The notes under the pieces: model-generated
What the model was told of the DNA's origin: nothing
What the model saw: the letters and a program-made list of their open reading frames with translations, nothing else
Databases searched by the model: none
Program-made: the position numbers and the translations under genes
NCBI GenBank assembly: GCA_014905825.1
Contig: JACGCN010000019.1
Span: 496,001-560,000 of the forward strand
Origin: Lyophyllum atratum
Lineage: Eukaryota; Basidiomycota; Agaricomycetes; Agaricales; Lyophyllaceae
DNA length: 64,000 nucleotides
Direction: 5' to 3'
Shown here: piece by piece, positions 10,871-23,072 of the stretch
How positions within the stretch are numbered: the first letter of the stretch is position 1
Layout of the letters: the number at the start of each line of letters is the position of its first letter

Positions 10871-11454
10871 AACACGTATGTGGTTATCGCTATACACCAC
10901 TTCAAGCATCTCGCTACCAAGCATCTCGCTACCCTGACCACGCCCGCCCATCTAACACCGCATACCCCCGCTCATACGGTGATGCTACCCGGATCTATAC
11001 CTTTAAGTGCGTGTGGCTGGGTCGAGGGACGGCAGAACGATATGACCTCAGGGCACGGGCTCAAGGAGTGCAGGCGCCAGTTGTTGTGAATCACTTACCG
11101 GGATCGGTACCCAATGTTTCATTGCAAATAGGTACCATCGCCCTTAGAAAGCATGCATAGACTCTTCTGCGTAAGCCGGGACCTGCTCCAGCAATAAATT
11201 GGCAGCACCAACTTGATTATGCGTCTTCGCAATGAATTGCGCCACTTTGTGTATGGCCACGTCATTTCTGAATATGGGTGGTTGTGGGCGGCTTCGCACA
11301 ATCAATGGATTTCGGAGGTTACACTATGCGCCGGCATGTTCTGGGACGCCGAGATGTTCGGTTTCTTATAAGTTATTGGTGCTACTAAGTACTACATGTG
11401 CGAACGAGAATTTCTGGAGGACCCTACTCTAGATTCTGGAGAGACTGCTTCAGC

Positions 11455-11553
11455 GGGTCGATGGCGTAGCTGGTTATCGCATCTGTCTAACATCTTGTAC
11501 TCTCAAGTCACGATGTGCACAGAAGGTCCTCAGTTCGAACCTGGGTCGACTCA
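11455..11553 (+). tRNA. tRNA-Val (anticodon AAC), intron-containing
   Basis: The acceptor stem 11455-11461 (GGGTCGA) pairs with 11546-11552 (one G-T pair), with discriminator A at 11553. The A box is TGGCGTAGCTGG and the B box GTTCGAACC. The anticodon stem TCTGT/ACAGA encloses the loop CTAACAC with anticodon AAC at 11489-11491. A 25 nt intron (11493-11517) follows position 37, the standard place for nuclear tRNA introns. A 'tattttt' run after the gene is a Pol III terminator. Mature length is 74 nt. Confidence 0.93.
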
Positions 11554-11698
11554 TATTTTTCCCTCACTTCCTTCTGGGATTGACCCAAGGAGAGATGGAA
11601 TGCTATCATGCTATGGTCCTATGGATGATGTATGCTGGATCTACTACCACACTTCCATATTTCGCAATAGCGTAGCCGCTCAGCACGGGCTACAGCTA

Positions 11699-12644
11699 TC
11701 AAGCCCATTCATAAGTCACTCTCCGTACGGAGTATATCCCATATGATGCTTTTGATCGAGCTTTAAAGTCACCTCCAAGCTTTCCACCAATGATCACGAC
11801 GGTCGCCTCAAACGGAACGCACATTTGACAATAATACATAAGTGACTTAGTATACAGCCTCGTATTGGGTAAAAACTGAGTATGTTCCTTCACCGCCGGA
11901 CATGAAGGGCGCCTGCTATTGACAAGTTTTCCCCATGTAGATTTAGGCACGTCTATTTCACCAGCTATACGCCCCAAACATGACTCGAGCGCAGTGCCTG
12001 GAAGTATAACTTGTTCGCCGTTTACGTCGTGGTCCGGCGGCGGGGGCGGGATCATGTATTTCTGGAGGTCTTGGCCCCAAGTTCTGGAAAAGCGCCACCC
12101 TGCTCACCAAGCCGGCGCGCATCCAACGGGAAAAGAGGGTCAATACCTCTGGCGATTTTGGTTTCATATATGGAGACTGCGGTCGCCACAGATGGTGAGC
12201 TGAAGTAACAAACAACCAAAGCGAGTGAACTACACTTTGGCGCGCTTGTAAATCCAGGATCGTAGGTGCCTGCAGCTCGAACTAGGCAGAGATGTGAGTC
12301 ATATCCCTACGCGTTGAATACAGATGCATGACGGCGCCGTACAACTGCCAGTGCTGGGAGCCTGGAAGATCCGAAAGCGTAAGCCCGACTCGGAGGGCTT
12401 TTCCATCAGACAATAGGGCAAGGCTTTCCCTGAAGGATGGTCCAGCGAGATCTCTTGCGGCAAGGATTGAATACGTGCTCAACAACCTCCCAAACAAGCG
12501 TTGGGGTTCCCATTCACTGCTAGATGCGTTGATCAGAAAATGCGGGTCCATGATCCGCCGATGCGCCAATGCATCCTGAATGTAACCTTTAGGAGCCTTT
12601 TCGCCAACGTAGAATGTGTCCTTGATCAGTCCGCAGCGTACCAA
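11699..12644 (-). CDS. Unidentified minus-strand gene, coding-like exons
   Basis: Two minus-strand frames look like protein. One (12282-12644) includes ALAHRRIMDPHFL, SEWEPQRLFGRLL and SDGKALRVGLTLSDLPG. The other (11699-12055) includes IPPPPPDHDVNGEQVILPG and LESCLGRIAGEIDVP. They may be exons of one gene, but I could not join them or find a start, and I do not recognise the family. It may be a relic. Confidence 0.3.
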
Positions 12645-13646
12645 GACGACTCATTTGATATTCCGCCGGCGAGTGATGTCACCGTTGACTCGCATTATTG
12701 TCAAAGCCTGTTCCTAGCTTCTGCTCGGATTATCTACACCAGCACACTATGCGTTTCTGGCTAGTCTGCCTGGCGCCTGACGACAGTGTCGGAGAATGAC
12801 AGTTCTCAGGGGCTGGAAGAGTTTCGTCCTGGTTTCGCCTTGTGCGCTAAGAGGTGGTCCAGGACCTTTCATGATGCTTGTTGATCTTCCGAGCATCGTT
12901 GTAGATCGTTGTACGATGGCAGGGCTTGAGAAAACGTGAGGGCCTATCTGACCAGATTGGCAGGATCGTCTCGCAGCGTTGATACATCGATCAAAACCAC
13001 TTGCTGCGGCGTGGCAGTTCCGGCGTGTCGCCACAGGAAATGAAGAGAACCCGCGAAGAAATGTCCCAGAGAACGTGGCAAGATCATGACGAGAAATGAA
13101 AACATATACTAGAAGTTCATTTCCGGCCCCACGTTATCGATGACCTGGAGAGAACATCTTATCGGCCGTATAACGTCATGATCTGTACGGTTTACAGAGC
13201 GCGCTGTACTCTGCTTCGCTGCAATCTGTCATGTTCACCTTCATCTGAACATTCAAATTGTCATCTGTGTTGACTTGTGCCCCTAGCCGTCGTCATGGTC
13301 GTCGTAGCGGCTCGGGGTTTACCCACGACATAGGGCAGTGTTTTGAGTTATATGAAAACGGGCGTCTTCGCATGTCGTAAGAAGGATTGCTTTGAGGATG
13401 CCGTTGAGGGCAAGGAAGACCCGACGGTCGACCCTGCATTATTTGACGCGCCTCACGTGATCGGCTAAATTTTTGAAGAATGGCCCTTTATGATTATCGC
13501 TGGAATTCTTTGAAACACCGTTGAACCACTCCGTCGCTCCATTCATCTTCGCATTTATACCCAGTAGGTCGTCTTTATCTCTCTTCCCCAACTCTCACAA
13601 CCCTCCTCCTGTGCCAAGTTCCTCATATCATACTCTTTTCCCCTAG
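12645..13646. other. Intergenic, upstream of importin gene
   Basis: No gene recognised. It ends with a C/T-rich leader ('ctcttccccaactctcacaaccctcctcctg', in part) just before the importin ATG, typical of fungal core promoters. Confidence 0.4.
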
Positions 13647-16600
13647 ATGGATCTCCAAACCCTATCAAATCTATTCGCAACGACCATTAGCCCAGATCCC
13701 AATGTACGAAGAACCGCAGAGCTCCAGATTCGCAAGGTACTTGTCAATCATAGGTCATCGTGTGACATATTATCTTAATTAATCTCGCCAGGTTGGCAAT
13801 GAAGAGGGCATGATCACTGCGCTTCTCCAAATTATCGCAGCCGATAGCATCGATCTGTACGTGTTTAAACGCGACGTGCCACTCAAAACTAACTTTCTGC
13901 AGTGCGACGCGCCAGGCATGCTCAGTCTGGTTAAAAAACCGCGTTCAGTCGCTCTATGCTCTGGATCCAACCTCCAACAGGCGCCCTGATCAAGGCATTA
14001 TCGCTGCCTCCGATCGCGAAGCTCTCCGTTCCCATATTCTTCTCCTTCTCGCTGCATCCCCATCGCGCAGTATCACCTTACAACTTGCCCACACACTCAA
14101 GTCTATCGTGGCCCATGATTTCCCGGAGAGGTGGCCAGGCCTCCTGGAAGAGATCAAGCGCCTGCTGAGCAGCAGCAACATTAGAGAAGTTCATGCAGGA
14201 TGTGTTGCGGTCTTGGAGGCTGTTCGCGCGTTCAGGTTCGTTACAAACGTACATCTCGCAGGGGTAATGCTTGATCGATGGCTCATAGGTTCCGTCCCCG
14301 CAACACCGATATTCCTCAAATCGCGGCAGAGGTGTTCCCGATTTTGGTCAATATCGCCACCCAAATGCTCCAGACTCCCCCCTCAGCTGCTGTCGAGATC
14401 CCAACGATGCTTCATCTTATCCTCAAAACCTACAGGACGAGCGTCGTGGTCGACCTCAGTGTGCATCAGCAGAATAAAGACAGCCTTGTTCCATGGGGCC
14501 AGCTCCTGTTCGCGGTCGTCAACCTGCAGATCCCGGAAGATGCTGTGCCCGAAGATGAGGACGAACGCGAACGCTCCGAATGGTGGAAGGCCAAGAAATG
14601 GGCGTATAACATCCTTGGTCGCCTTTTCCACAGGTAGAGCGTTTCACTGAATAATCAGTCCTGATGAGCGTTGTACTGACTGTTTCCAGGTTCGGGAACC
14701 CGTCGCAGCTCCCAAGTGGCATGAAAGATCAGTATGGAGCCTTCGCACAACATTTCGTTACCAATTTTGCTCCCGAAATCTTGAGCACCTACCTCAATCA
14801 AGTCCAACTCTTCGTCTCCAACCAGGCCTGGCTCTCAAAGAAGTGCCAGTACCAGATCTTCCAGTTCTTCACCGAATGGTACGTGTCGGTAATGGTGGTG
14901 TCGTGTATAACAGATGCTTACCTCTTGGGACCGTACGCAGTATCAAGCCCAAATCCACCTGGGTCCTTCTCAAATCCAGCGTCGAGACCCTTGTATCATC
15001 GTTTGTATTCCCTCAACTCTCCTTCAACGAGACCAAGAAAGCTCTCTGGGAAGGCGACCCAGTGGACTACATCCGCATCTCTGTTGGTGAGTCAGACGAG
15101 CTAAGTTCCATTGCTTCTCCTGAAGACTTAACCTTCCCTCCACGCAGACGAGTATGAGAGCTTCGCGACGCCTGTTTCGGCAGCGACCTCGTTCCTCTTC
15201 TCGCTCGCGAGCAATAGGACGAAGACGACCTTCATGCCCATCCTTGGCTTCATCAACACGGTGTTGCGATCGTGCGTGTTCATGCGATATGTCTCTCCTC
15301 GGACTTCTTATCTTATTCTCGTCTTCCACAGAAACTCTGCTCCCCCGCAAAGATTTGGCGCTCTGAACATGACTGCGGCCCTAGCTCCGTGGATGATGCG
15401 TCACCCCGATGTGAAGGGTAACATGGAGGCCTTTGTTCTCCAATTCGTTACCCCCGAATTCACCAGCTCCGAACCCTACCTCAGGGCGATCGTGAGTCGT
15501 CCTTCCAAAGCATCAGTGCTACATCAACATTTCCGTTCTGATTCCTATAACCTTGATAGGCGTGCGAGGTGATAGGAACCGTGACGAAGGCCGGCCTGAC
15601 TTGGTCTAATGAAGAGGTCCGTGGAAAAGCTTCCCTTCGTCTGGGCCCCATGGCAGTGCTCATCACCCTCCTTCTCTTCGAACCCCTCAGAACCTCAACG
15701 TGAACTTCCGCGCGATCGCGGCCGCGTTGGACGATCCCGAGTTCCCAGTCAGGGTCAATGCAGCCTTGGCACTTACCGAGCTCGTCGTCGCGCATGAATC
15801 CGGTTCGTCCATTTCCCTGGAACTCTTCTGTTCCCCCTCCCACCACCCGTCGCATCTTTACTTACCGAAACCGAACCACCCCATGTAGTGAAAATCGCTG
15901 TCGCACCCCAAGTTGGGAAGGTCATCCAAGGTACGCGAGTTGTTCCTTAGCTTCGACAAAATCGCCGGCTGTGCGAAATAACTCAACGGTATCGCGTGGT
16001 GGTTTCTCCGGTTGCAGATCTCCTCAAGTTGTCTGATGAGACGGATTTGGATATCCTCAACAGCAGTATGGAGGTTATGGTCAACGCCTTCCAAACGGAG
16101 CTGCTTCCGGTTGCGGCACAATTGACCGCGCGCTTGGTAAGCCGTCTTCCTCATGTTTTTTTTTCCTTCTTTGACATCAACCCCGTTCTTTTTAGTGTGA
16201 ATCGTACTTGCGTCTTGCGAAGGAGAGCCTTTCGCAAGAGGAGACCGATAGCCAAAATGTCGATCTCGACGGTCTTCTTGCCAATGTCGATGAGGACAAG
16301 ACCTTCGCGGCTATGGGAGTTGCCAAGACCATCGGCACGGTTAGTGACTACCGCTCTCTGTTCTGGGCGTATTCTAATGGTTTTGTTCCATAGATTGTCT
16401 CTTCGATCGAAAATTCACCTGAGATTCTAGCGCAAGTCCAGGAAGTCATTATCCCTATTATTCAATACACCCTCGAAAACAAAATCCTTGGTACGTTCCC
16501 CCTTGTCGTGACTTCATTATGACTAGCAGCTTATACATCCAAAAGATCTATTTGACAATATGTATGACTTAGTCGACAGCCTAACATTTAAGCTTCGCGC

Positions 16601-17973
16601 TATCGCACCTGGGATGTGGCCCATATTTGAAGAGACGTACAAACTTTTCAAGTCCGATGCTGTCGACTTCCTAGAGGGTAAATTCATCGCCGCCTTAGAT
16701 GGAAGGATTGCTGACTTCTTTCCTTCGCAGAGATGCTGCCGTCTTTGGATAACATCGTTTCTTACGGAAGCGAAGTTATCAAGGCTCGCCCGGATTACAA
16801 GCAGATGCTCGTCGACATTTACACCACCTCTATTACTAACCCCCAGCTTGGTGAGAACGACCGCGTCAATGGCTCCAAGCTGGCCGAATCCATTCTCCTG
16901 AACCTCCGTGGAAGCGTTGACGATGTATGTTTTCTCATCTAATCGCATTACACAGAACGTCAACTCACTTACATCAAAGTCTCTCCAAATCATCATCGCC
17001 ACCGCGCTCGAGCAACTTGAGATAAAATCCTCGACCTCCTCCCTCCGCCTGGCCAACCTCGAAGTCCTGATCAACACCGTCCTCTACAACCCGTCAGCCG
17101 CCCTCCATCTCATGGAGGCCTTCCGTCCCGGCATGGCTCGGGCCTTCTTCGACCGCTGGTTCGCTGCCATCACTGGCGACGGACTGCTTCCCCGCGTGCA
17201 CGATAAGAAGCTCAGCATCTTGGCCCTGTGTGCCCTCCTTGAGCTGGCGCCTGGTGCTGTTCCTGAATCTTTGCAGAGCGGGTGGCCAGGTATCGTCGGG
17301 GGTATTCTCACTATCTTCAAAGAGCTGCCCCAGGCGATTGCAGGTCAGCGATTTCTACCTTTCTTTCGTTCAGAGACTGATGTCGTCCATCATAGATCGC
17401 AAGGCCCTTGAGGAGGCGTTGCAGGAGGACTCGGACGACGACGAACTCATCGAGGAAAAGATTCTGAACTTCAACGAGGATGAGGGTGAGCTTGTCCTTT
17501 CTTTCAAGGCTTCCGTAAGGATCTCATGGAACATGTTCAGACGATGTGTGGGATGAAGACTCTGCGTACCTGGAGATGCTTGCCAACGAGGTACGTTCTG
17601 GTGATTGACACATTTTTGCTGGTTCTAACGATCCTCCAGGGAGCTCGACTCCGTGAAAAACAGGACAAGTCCATCGCTGGCGAGGAGGAGAGTGATTCGG
17701 AGGACGAAGATATCGAAGAAGAGCTTGGTTATATTAGCGCCCTGGATACTGTTGATCCCTATGTGTCGTTCAAGCAAGCACTCACAAGTATGTGTATCTA
17801 CTTAAACCGCTACCCTGATATTTTTTTCTGACGTAACTACTCTAGCCTTCCAGCTGCAGAACGGCCCGAGTTATCAAGCCGCCACCACTGCCCTCACAGT
17901 CGAGCAGCAGACTTTGCTCATGGAAGTCATGCGGACGGCCGAACTCCAGTCTGGAGCAGTTGTTCAGGCTTAG
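13647..17973 (+). CDS. Importin-beta family karyopherin, importin-7/8 (Nmd5/Sxm1) type
   Basis: CDS join(13647..13736,13792..13856,13903..14235,14289..14633,14690..14878,14941..15086,15148..15271,15332..15491,15560..15616,15691..15802,15889..15930,16018..16136,16196..16339,16394..16490,16546..16677,16731..16924,16980..17343,17396..17485,17541..17590,17640..17787,17846..17973), 1042 aa, close to yeast Nmd5. The N-terminal importin repeat (MDLQTLSNLFATTISPD) leads to HDFPERWPGLL, PKSTWVLLKSSVETLV, DPVDYIRIS and VHDKKLSILALCALL. The acidic tail (EESDSEDEDIEEELG) and the closing SFKQALT block fit importin-7/8. Such receptors carry cargo into the nucleus with Ran-GTP. Every junction keeps the frame. 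The acceptor at 16979 was preferred to 16955 because the latter gives a 31 nt intron. Intact, no sign of transfer. Confidence 0.93.
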
Positions 17974-19557
17974 ACCGTTGCTCTCACACATCTCACACAT
18001 CTTATTTTAACCTTCTTGTATATTCCATCCGTTATGTTCTGTACGCTCAGGGGCCTGTTTGTCTTATTCTCAATGTTTTTGGCGAGCTTCTCTTCTGTGA
18101 TTTCATGCTTCGCTGTTCCTGGCTCTAGCCTATGATGTCGTTTTATTCCCAGAGCCAGGCTTCCGAGCTTCCCCCTGAGACGTCGACATGGCCCAGCCCG
18201 TTGATAGGCCTTCTGATGTGCAGAATACTCTATACACGTCAGGTGGTGATACTTACAGAAGATGGCCGAAAGATGGATCTAGAAACGGTTGTTGCCTAAG
18301 ATGTGTTCAGTCACACGGATCCGGCTTCTCCAGTCGTTGAACAGTTTTCAACGATACTCCATCGGTTGTTAGCTTCAAGTTCGCACCGCTTTAATGCTCC
18401 CATCGCCCATGACTCCGAGCGTGTTATCGGGTGTGACATCGATGCAAGCAGTAACACCACTTGATTGGCAATTTCGGGATGTGCATCTCCAGCTGGCGAC
18501 GCCACCGCTGATGGGTGATGGTCTAAACTAGTTTGTAGGCGTGCGAGACGTCAATTCAAACTCATGCTCGCCACCGCGCCTGGGCCTTCTAGGAAACGCG
18601 GAAACGGTGAGTTCTATTACCACGGGTACAAGTTTGTTTACTTCCTATTGGTTATTTCACGACATAGTGGTAGCCGAGCCACTTGTACGTCTAATATGAG
18701 CCGTCCTAGTCAGTCATCACAGTCGCACACAGGACTGTATACAGTAAGCGCCTCTTGGGAAGGCATGATGGACATGTTGTCAGATACAGTGTTACGAGTA
18801 CGCTGATGATTGTCTAGACTTAGCGTCGGGTCCCTACTTCCTAACCTATGGTGGGAACGTCCGTGCCTCATGAGGCCCCGTCCTCATAGTTTCTTTATGT
18901 AAAAGGGCACAAACCCGTCTCTCACTTCATGGAGGAGCTATATTCGCACATCTGGGAAATGTCAAGCCGTTGTACATTGGGCGCATCGTAAGACCAGGTG
19001 ATGATGACTTAGAAGGAGCAGGGATACGACCATGCCCACCTTTACAGCCACCGAAAGCGAAAACTTGAAAGAAATTGCCGTGCTAGGGCGGGAAATGATG
19101 GTAACGGCCATTTTAGTTTGAATGTGCCGCAAAGTTGTGCACTTCCCTCCAAAAAATGGGTGCCGTCTTCGAAGGTCGAGCAACACTCTTAAAAACGTAC
19201 GATATCGGATCTTCTACCAAGGGAAAGAAAAAAGCCCTCGATTCGAATGGGTGTGGAACTGCCTCTACATACCTTCTCGAGCATATGGAGACAGCTAAAG
19301 GCTCAAGGCCCGCGACGAGCACGCTGAAATGGTCAGCATTCTACGATCTACGGGATGCAGCACATGAACATGTCGCGTCAACAGGTGTGCCATATGAAAG
19401 GCCGGACCGAATGAACAAGAGTAACAGGATCACTATTCTTGGCACGCCGAGTACGCAAACCGCCAAACTGGGCCAAAGGGGATGGCGAAAGAACAGGCGG
19501 GGCGATGGCACAATAAAGCTACACAAATATATGACGCTCAAGAATCTGATAACGAGC
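17974..19557. other. Intergenic between importin and ARP6 (tail to tail)
   Basis: It starts with the T-rich 3' region of the importin gene and ends at the ARP6 stop. Short frames on both strands carry no recognisable domain. A 240-residue plus frame at 19135-19857 overlaps the ARP6 last exons in antisense and is not considered coding. Confidence 0.4.
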
Positions 19558-21378
19558 TCACCGTCGCCGCGCTGTGGTCGTCGAGCCGGGAGTCACTTTG
19601 CTTCTTGTTCTTGTCGGCTTGTTAGGTACCTGGGAGCGATCGTCCTCTCTCTGCTTCCCTCTGGCCTTCGCAGCTTCCTTTGGCTTCTCCTTCCCAGACT
19701 CCTGGGGCTTCCAGTCTTGGAATTTCCTTCGAGAAGCGTTACTGCCGCTTTCTGCATACTCCGCCCGCGTGACGACATGATTAGTAAACTCGGGCATGCT
19801 TGCAAAAGCCATCGCTGCCCGGTATGCTTCTGTGATGGGTCTGGGGTCAATGTATAAGGGCGGTATGCTAATGGAGAACAGCTGACATACTCATCGCATT
19901 CAAAAATCACGACTTCACAATCAATAGGTGCTAAAGATCGTAACTCAGACATCCTTTGTGAAGAGAAATGAGTAAGCTAGCGAGTAAAAGATCGCAAGGA
20001 AACCCACAGTCTCGACCGAAATCCAGGAAACTTTGAGCTACCTCCTATCAAACCGATATTGGCCCAAAACATCCCTTGGAGATCCTTGGGGAGAAGGGAT
20101 ATGGATAGGGCAACAGTGGCAGCAAGGCCTGACTGTTCCAGGCCTAGAATCACTAGTTGAAGAAGCCAGAAAACAAGAAGGTTCAAAAATGACATGCCAA
20201 TATCATCGGGGCGAAATAATAGTTCCGGAACCGCAAATCTCTCGTTATTCATCACAAGGATCTGGTCGGCCTCGGTGACGATATCATTAGCCTGGCGTAT
20301 ACGGCCCTTTCTATTCGACGACAAGTCCGGCAGGACATATTCCTGAACTATCGGGTTGCTTTTGGAGTTAGACCTTCATGACATGAGCTTATGCATACAG
20401 CGAGGCGCATGAGAGCGTACCGACATATTTCCAAATCACTCCTGAAGTTCTGGGAGACATAACAACAAGACTCCTTGACATCGTTCATGATGTACGTTTC
20501 GTCCATCATGTTCCATTGACGGAAGGACACGAGTTCCTTCAACTGATTCGTTAGTAACTTCCCACCGACATCAAGTCTAGCTACGGTATGAGTTACGCAT
20601 CTAGGAAGAGGGTGTGTCTTTCACCTCTTGACTGCATTCCACGCGACGCTTCCGTTGAGCAGAGGTACGACGTGAGTGTAACTGAACCCCAAATCGACTA
20701 CCACAGCACACTGCGGCGGTGGGAGCCCAGGCACTTGGAAGATCGTCCCATGAGAGATAAGAGATGCAGCTAAAATAAAATACATCGCTGGAATGCACCC
20801 GCGGAACTCTAAGATTGACTTACGCGTGCACCGATGGTACGCCTGGAACTCGTATTCCTCAAAGACGAATTGGTCGTATACTTCCTGGAGCTTTGGAAGG
20901 TTAAAATAAGGCTCCGTGATGAGGAGAGAGGATTCAGTTGTGTTTATCTATACGTGCCGCATCCTGTCAGGTGTATTCGTCAGAGGTACTTCTATCGTAC
21001 CGCGAGGACTTCTGATGAGAAAATACCATCCCACACAGCCTTTTGCGCGTCCCAGTCAACAAGATACCCCTGTCAAGTGCTGCTTTTACATGTCAGGCCT
21101 CATGGTCCGTGATGATCCATCAAACCTTTTCGAAGGGCAGTCTATAGTGAAGTGACGAGTAATCTTTACACCTCGCAAATTCATGCCCGAAATATGTCAT
21201 CTTGTCCCCTTTGGATCGAACAACAGCGTTGGGGATGATCCTATGTTCCTTGAGCAAATCATAGCAGTATCACGCGTCAAGAAAGGCACCTCGCCGGCTC
21301 TTGTTCCTGTTCCCCGTTAGCTATACCTACTTTTATTGTGCATGCACCATTGTCGAGCACGATTACGGGGTTGTCCAT
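19558..21378 (-). CDS. ARP6: Actin-related protein 6 (SWR1/INO80-type remodeller subunit)
   Basis: CDS complement(join(19558..19840,19891..19953,20008..20143,20198..20358,20421..20576,20625..20769,20824..20947,21001..21069,21126..21240,21290..21378)), 446 aa. The start gives [18 protein letters not shown], the actin phosphate-1 loop. Then come [94 protein letters not shown] and [13 protein letters not shown], all ARP6 signatures. ARP6 is a subunit of the SWR1 complex that deposits H2A.Z. Fungal family members are about 400-450 aa. After the actin fold there is a Lys-rich tail (about 60 residues). One intron (20144-20197) is GC-AG, is 54 nt and has no stop in frame. The donor at 21125 (gtttga) is weak. 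The gene is divergent from the TANGO2 gene, 403 bp away. Confidence 0.93.
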
Positions 21379-21781
21379 TGGATAGATCCTGGCGCTGCGA
21401 AGGTGAGCGAAGGTGAAAGACCGTGCGAAAGTTTCAGAGACTCAAGCAACTATGGTCATATGATCGTCTAGACTGGTCAGCTGACCAGAACTCGTCAGTC
21501 TCGCCTCGACTCACGAACTCATGTACTAGCTTGGGTTGGCCTTAGCGCTGAGCAGTACGTTCAAACTCTACCTAGGTGTTACAAATTAACTCATAAGTAA
21601 GATATCTACCTTGCTCTGGATCGACAAGCATCGGATAACGTTGTGTCTAACCAGAGAGAGTTATCTCAACGCCCAGAGTCAGAAGCCGCGGATATTTACC
21701 CTGCTTCTCGAAACTCCGATTCTCCTTTTCAATTTACTTTTGCACTGCGCTCTCTACGACCAGTGGCGCTCATTTCTTACC
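21379..21781. promoter_or_regulatory. Divergent promoter region, ARP6 / TANGO2-like
   Basis: The 403 bp between two divergent start codons must hold both promoters. I see no clear TATA box. There is a direct repeat 'gcgaaggtgagcgaaggtgaaag' in part near 21397-21415 and a palindromic 'ctggtcagctgaccag' at about 21474-21489. Confidence 0.45.
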
Positions 21782-22886
21782 ATGTGCATTGCGCTCTGGG
21801 CTCTGGACCACCAGGACTATGCACTGTGAGTTTGATGCGATCGAGCAGACCCTTCCAAATGTATGACGACTGCCATGCTGATCAAAGAATTCCTATCTCG
21901 GTAGCATTCTCTGCAGCAATCGCGACGAATTCCTGAGTAGACCAACTCAGGATGCACACTTCCATAGCTTCGGGAAGGACACCGGAAGCGCCCAGGACAA
22001 CGTCCTATCGGGTCTCGATATAAAAGCAGGTGGAACGTGGTTTGGAGTCTCTCGGGCCGGAAAGATTGCGTTATTGTAAGCGTTCCATACCCTCAGATTC
22101 TCAGCAGTCCAATTGTTAAGGCACATCGTCCACCATGATAGGACGAACATAACAGAGCCCGTCAAGGCTTACAATTCTTCTAGGGGCTATTTGGCCTCAT
22201 CCTTTCTTCTATCAGATTCATCGGAGCCTCTCGAAGACCAAGTCAGACAAATAGTCCCTCAGGACGCCAAATTTGCCGGATTTAACTTGCTTCTTCTCGC
22301 TCCTGCAGCCGTACGGCCTGATGGCTTGTTACACTTCGATCCTCTATTGGTCACGAACCATGGCTCAGGTGGCATTGTGACATCCCGCCCCCTTTCCAGC
22401 AGGGAAAAGCTCTGCGGATGCGTCTCAAACGCAGTAAACGGCTTGAACGCAGAATGGCCCAAAGTAGAACACGCCACTCAAGAGTTTGATGCTGCTCTTC
22501 AATCCTTGGCATCCGACACTACAGAGGCCGAATTTACGGATCGACTTTTTGAAGTTCTTGCGTGGGTTTCATCATTTGCGGATCCATCTTTTTGTGATTT
22601 CTCTGACATACAAACTTCTTTGAAAAGTTGGCGATCTCCTGAACCTGTCACGGAACGCTCCCAGCTGCGCAATACAGTGCATGTTTCCCCATTTCCGATC
22701 ACGCTGGAGGGCATACCCACCCTCGACTGCAACACATACGGCACGCGTTTGTCGACAGTCTTATTAATTAAAAAGAACGGGGACGCCGTGTTCATCGAGC
22801 GAGATATCTGGCAGTTGGTGGACGGGAAAGCTCTCAGAGCAGACCCGGAATCGCAGCGTATATTTCGTTTCCAAGTGAGGCCCTAA
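21782..22886 (+). CDS. TANGO2 / NRDE-family protein
   Basis: CDS join(21782..21825,21905..22075,22142..22886), 319 aa. It begins with MCIALW, the family's near-invariant N-terminal Cys-2, followed by SNRDEFLSRPT, which includes the NRDE signature, GTWFGVSRAGKIALLTN, and in the C-terminal half YGTRLSTVLLIKK with FIERDIW. Animal TANGO2 proteins act in Golgi/ER organisation and in mitochondrial lipid or heme handling. For this fungal member the role is inferred. The start is fixed by the MC motif, with Cys-2 expected to be an N-terminal nucleophile-like residue. Introns are 79 and 66 nt with gtgagt and gtaagc donors. The ORF is intact. Confidence 0.88.
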
Positions 22887-23072
22887 TTAACAACTCGTAA
22901 AACCCCAAGGGAAAAGCAAAAGAAATTACGTTGTAACAGTAGTATATCGATATGGATGCGGAATGAAGTGTACACATATTACTCCAAAGCACTGCAGACT
23001 TGCAAGATATCAAGAAATGTATATGGTACATCGTTATGAGTGCATTGTGGCGGCGGGAAGAGAGAAAGTCCA

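Larger units (their letters stand above)
5365..11000 (+). repeat. Tandem array of orphan-family units
   Basis: Three direct units, starting near 5.37, 7.5 and 9.5 kb, each carry one full gene (A, B, C) followed by a decayed second 3' exon and, in the first two, a stretch containing 'atgccgagttttgttgt'. The leader before B (7490-7690) and before C (9500-9725) is nearly the same sequence, including 'gaactccaatgcata' and 'gccgtaagcggagtctaaa'. The sequence after C (10861-10990) matches that after A (6531-6640), including 'caccacttcaagc'. The array therefore arose by duplication of a unit of 2.0-2.3 kb, followed by divergence. Confidence 0.75.

Noticed and set aside
16925..16955. 31-nt intron in the importin gene
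   Set aside because: Too short; the acceptor at 16979 gives 55 nt in the same frame and better continuity.
19135..19857. 240-residue plus-strand frame
   Set aside because: Overlaps the ARP6 3' exons in antisense; ARP6 is strongly supported.
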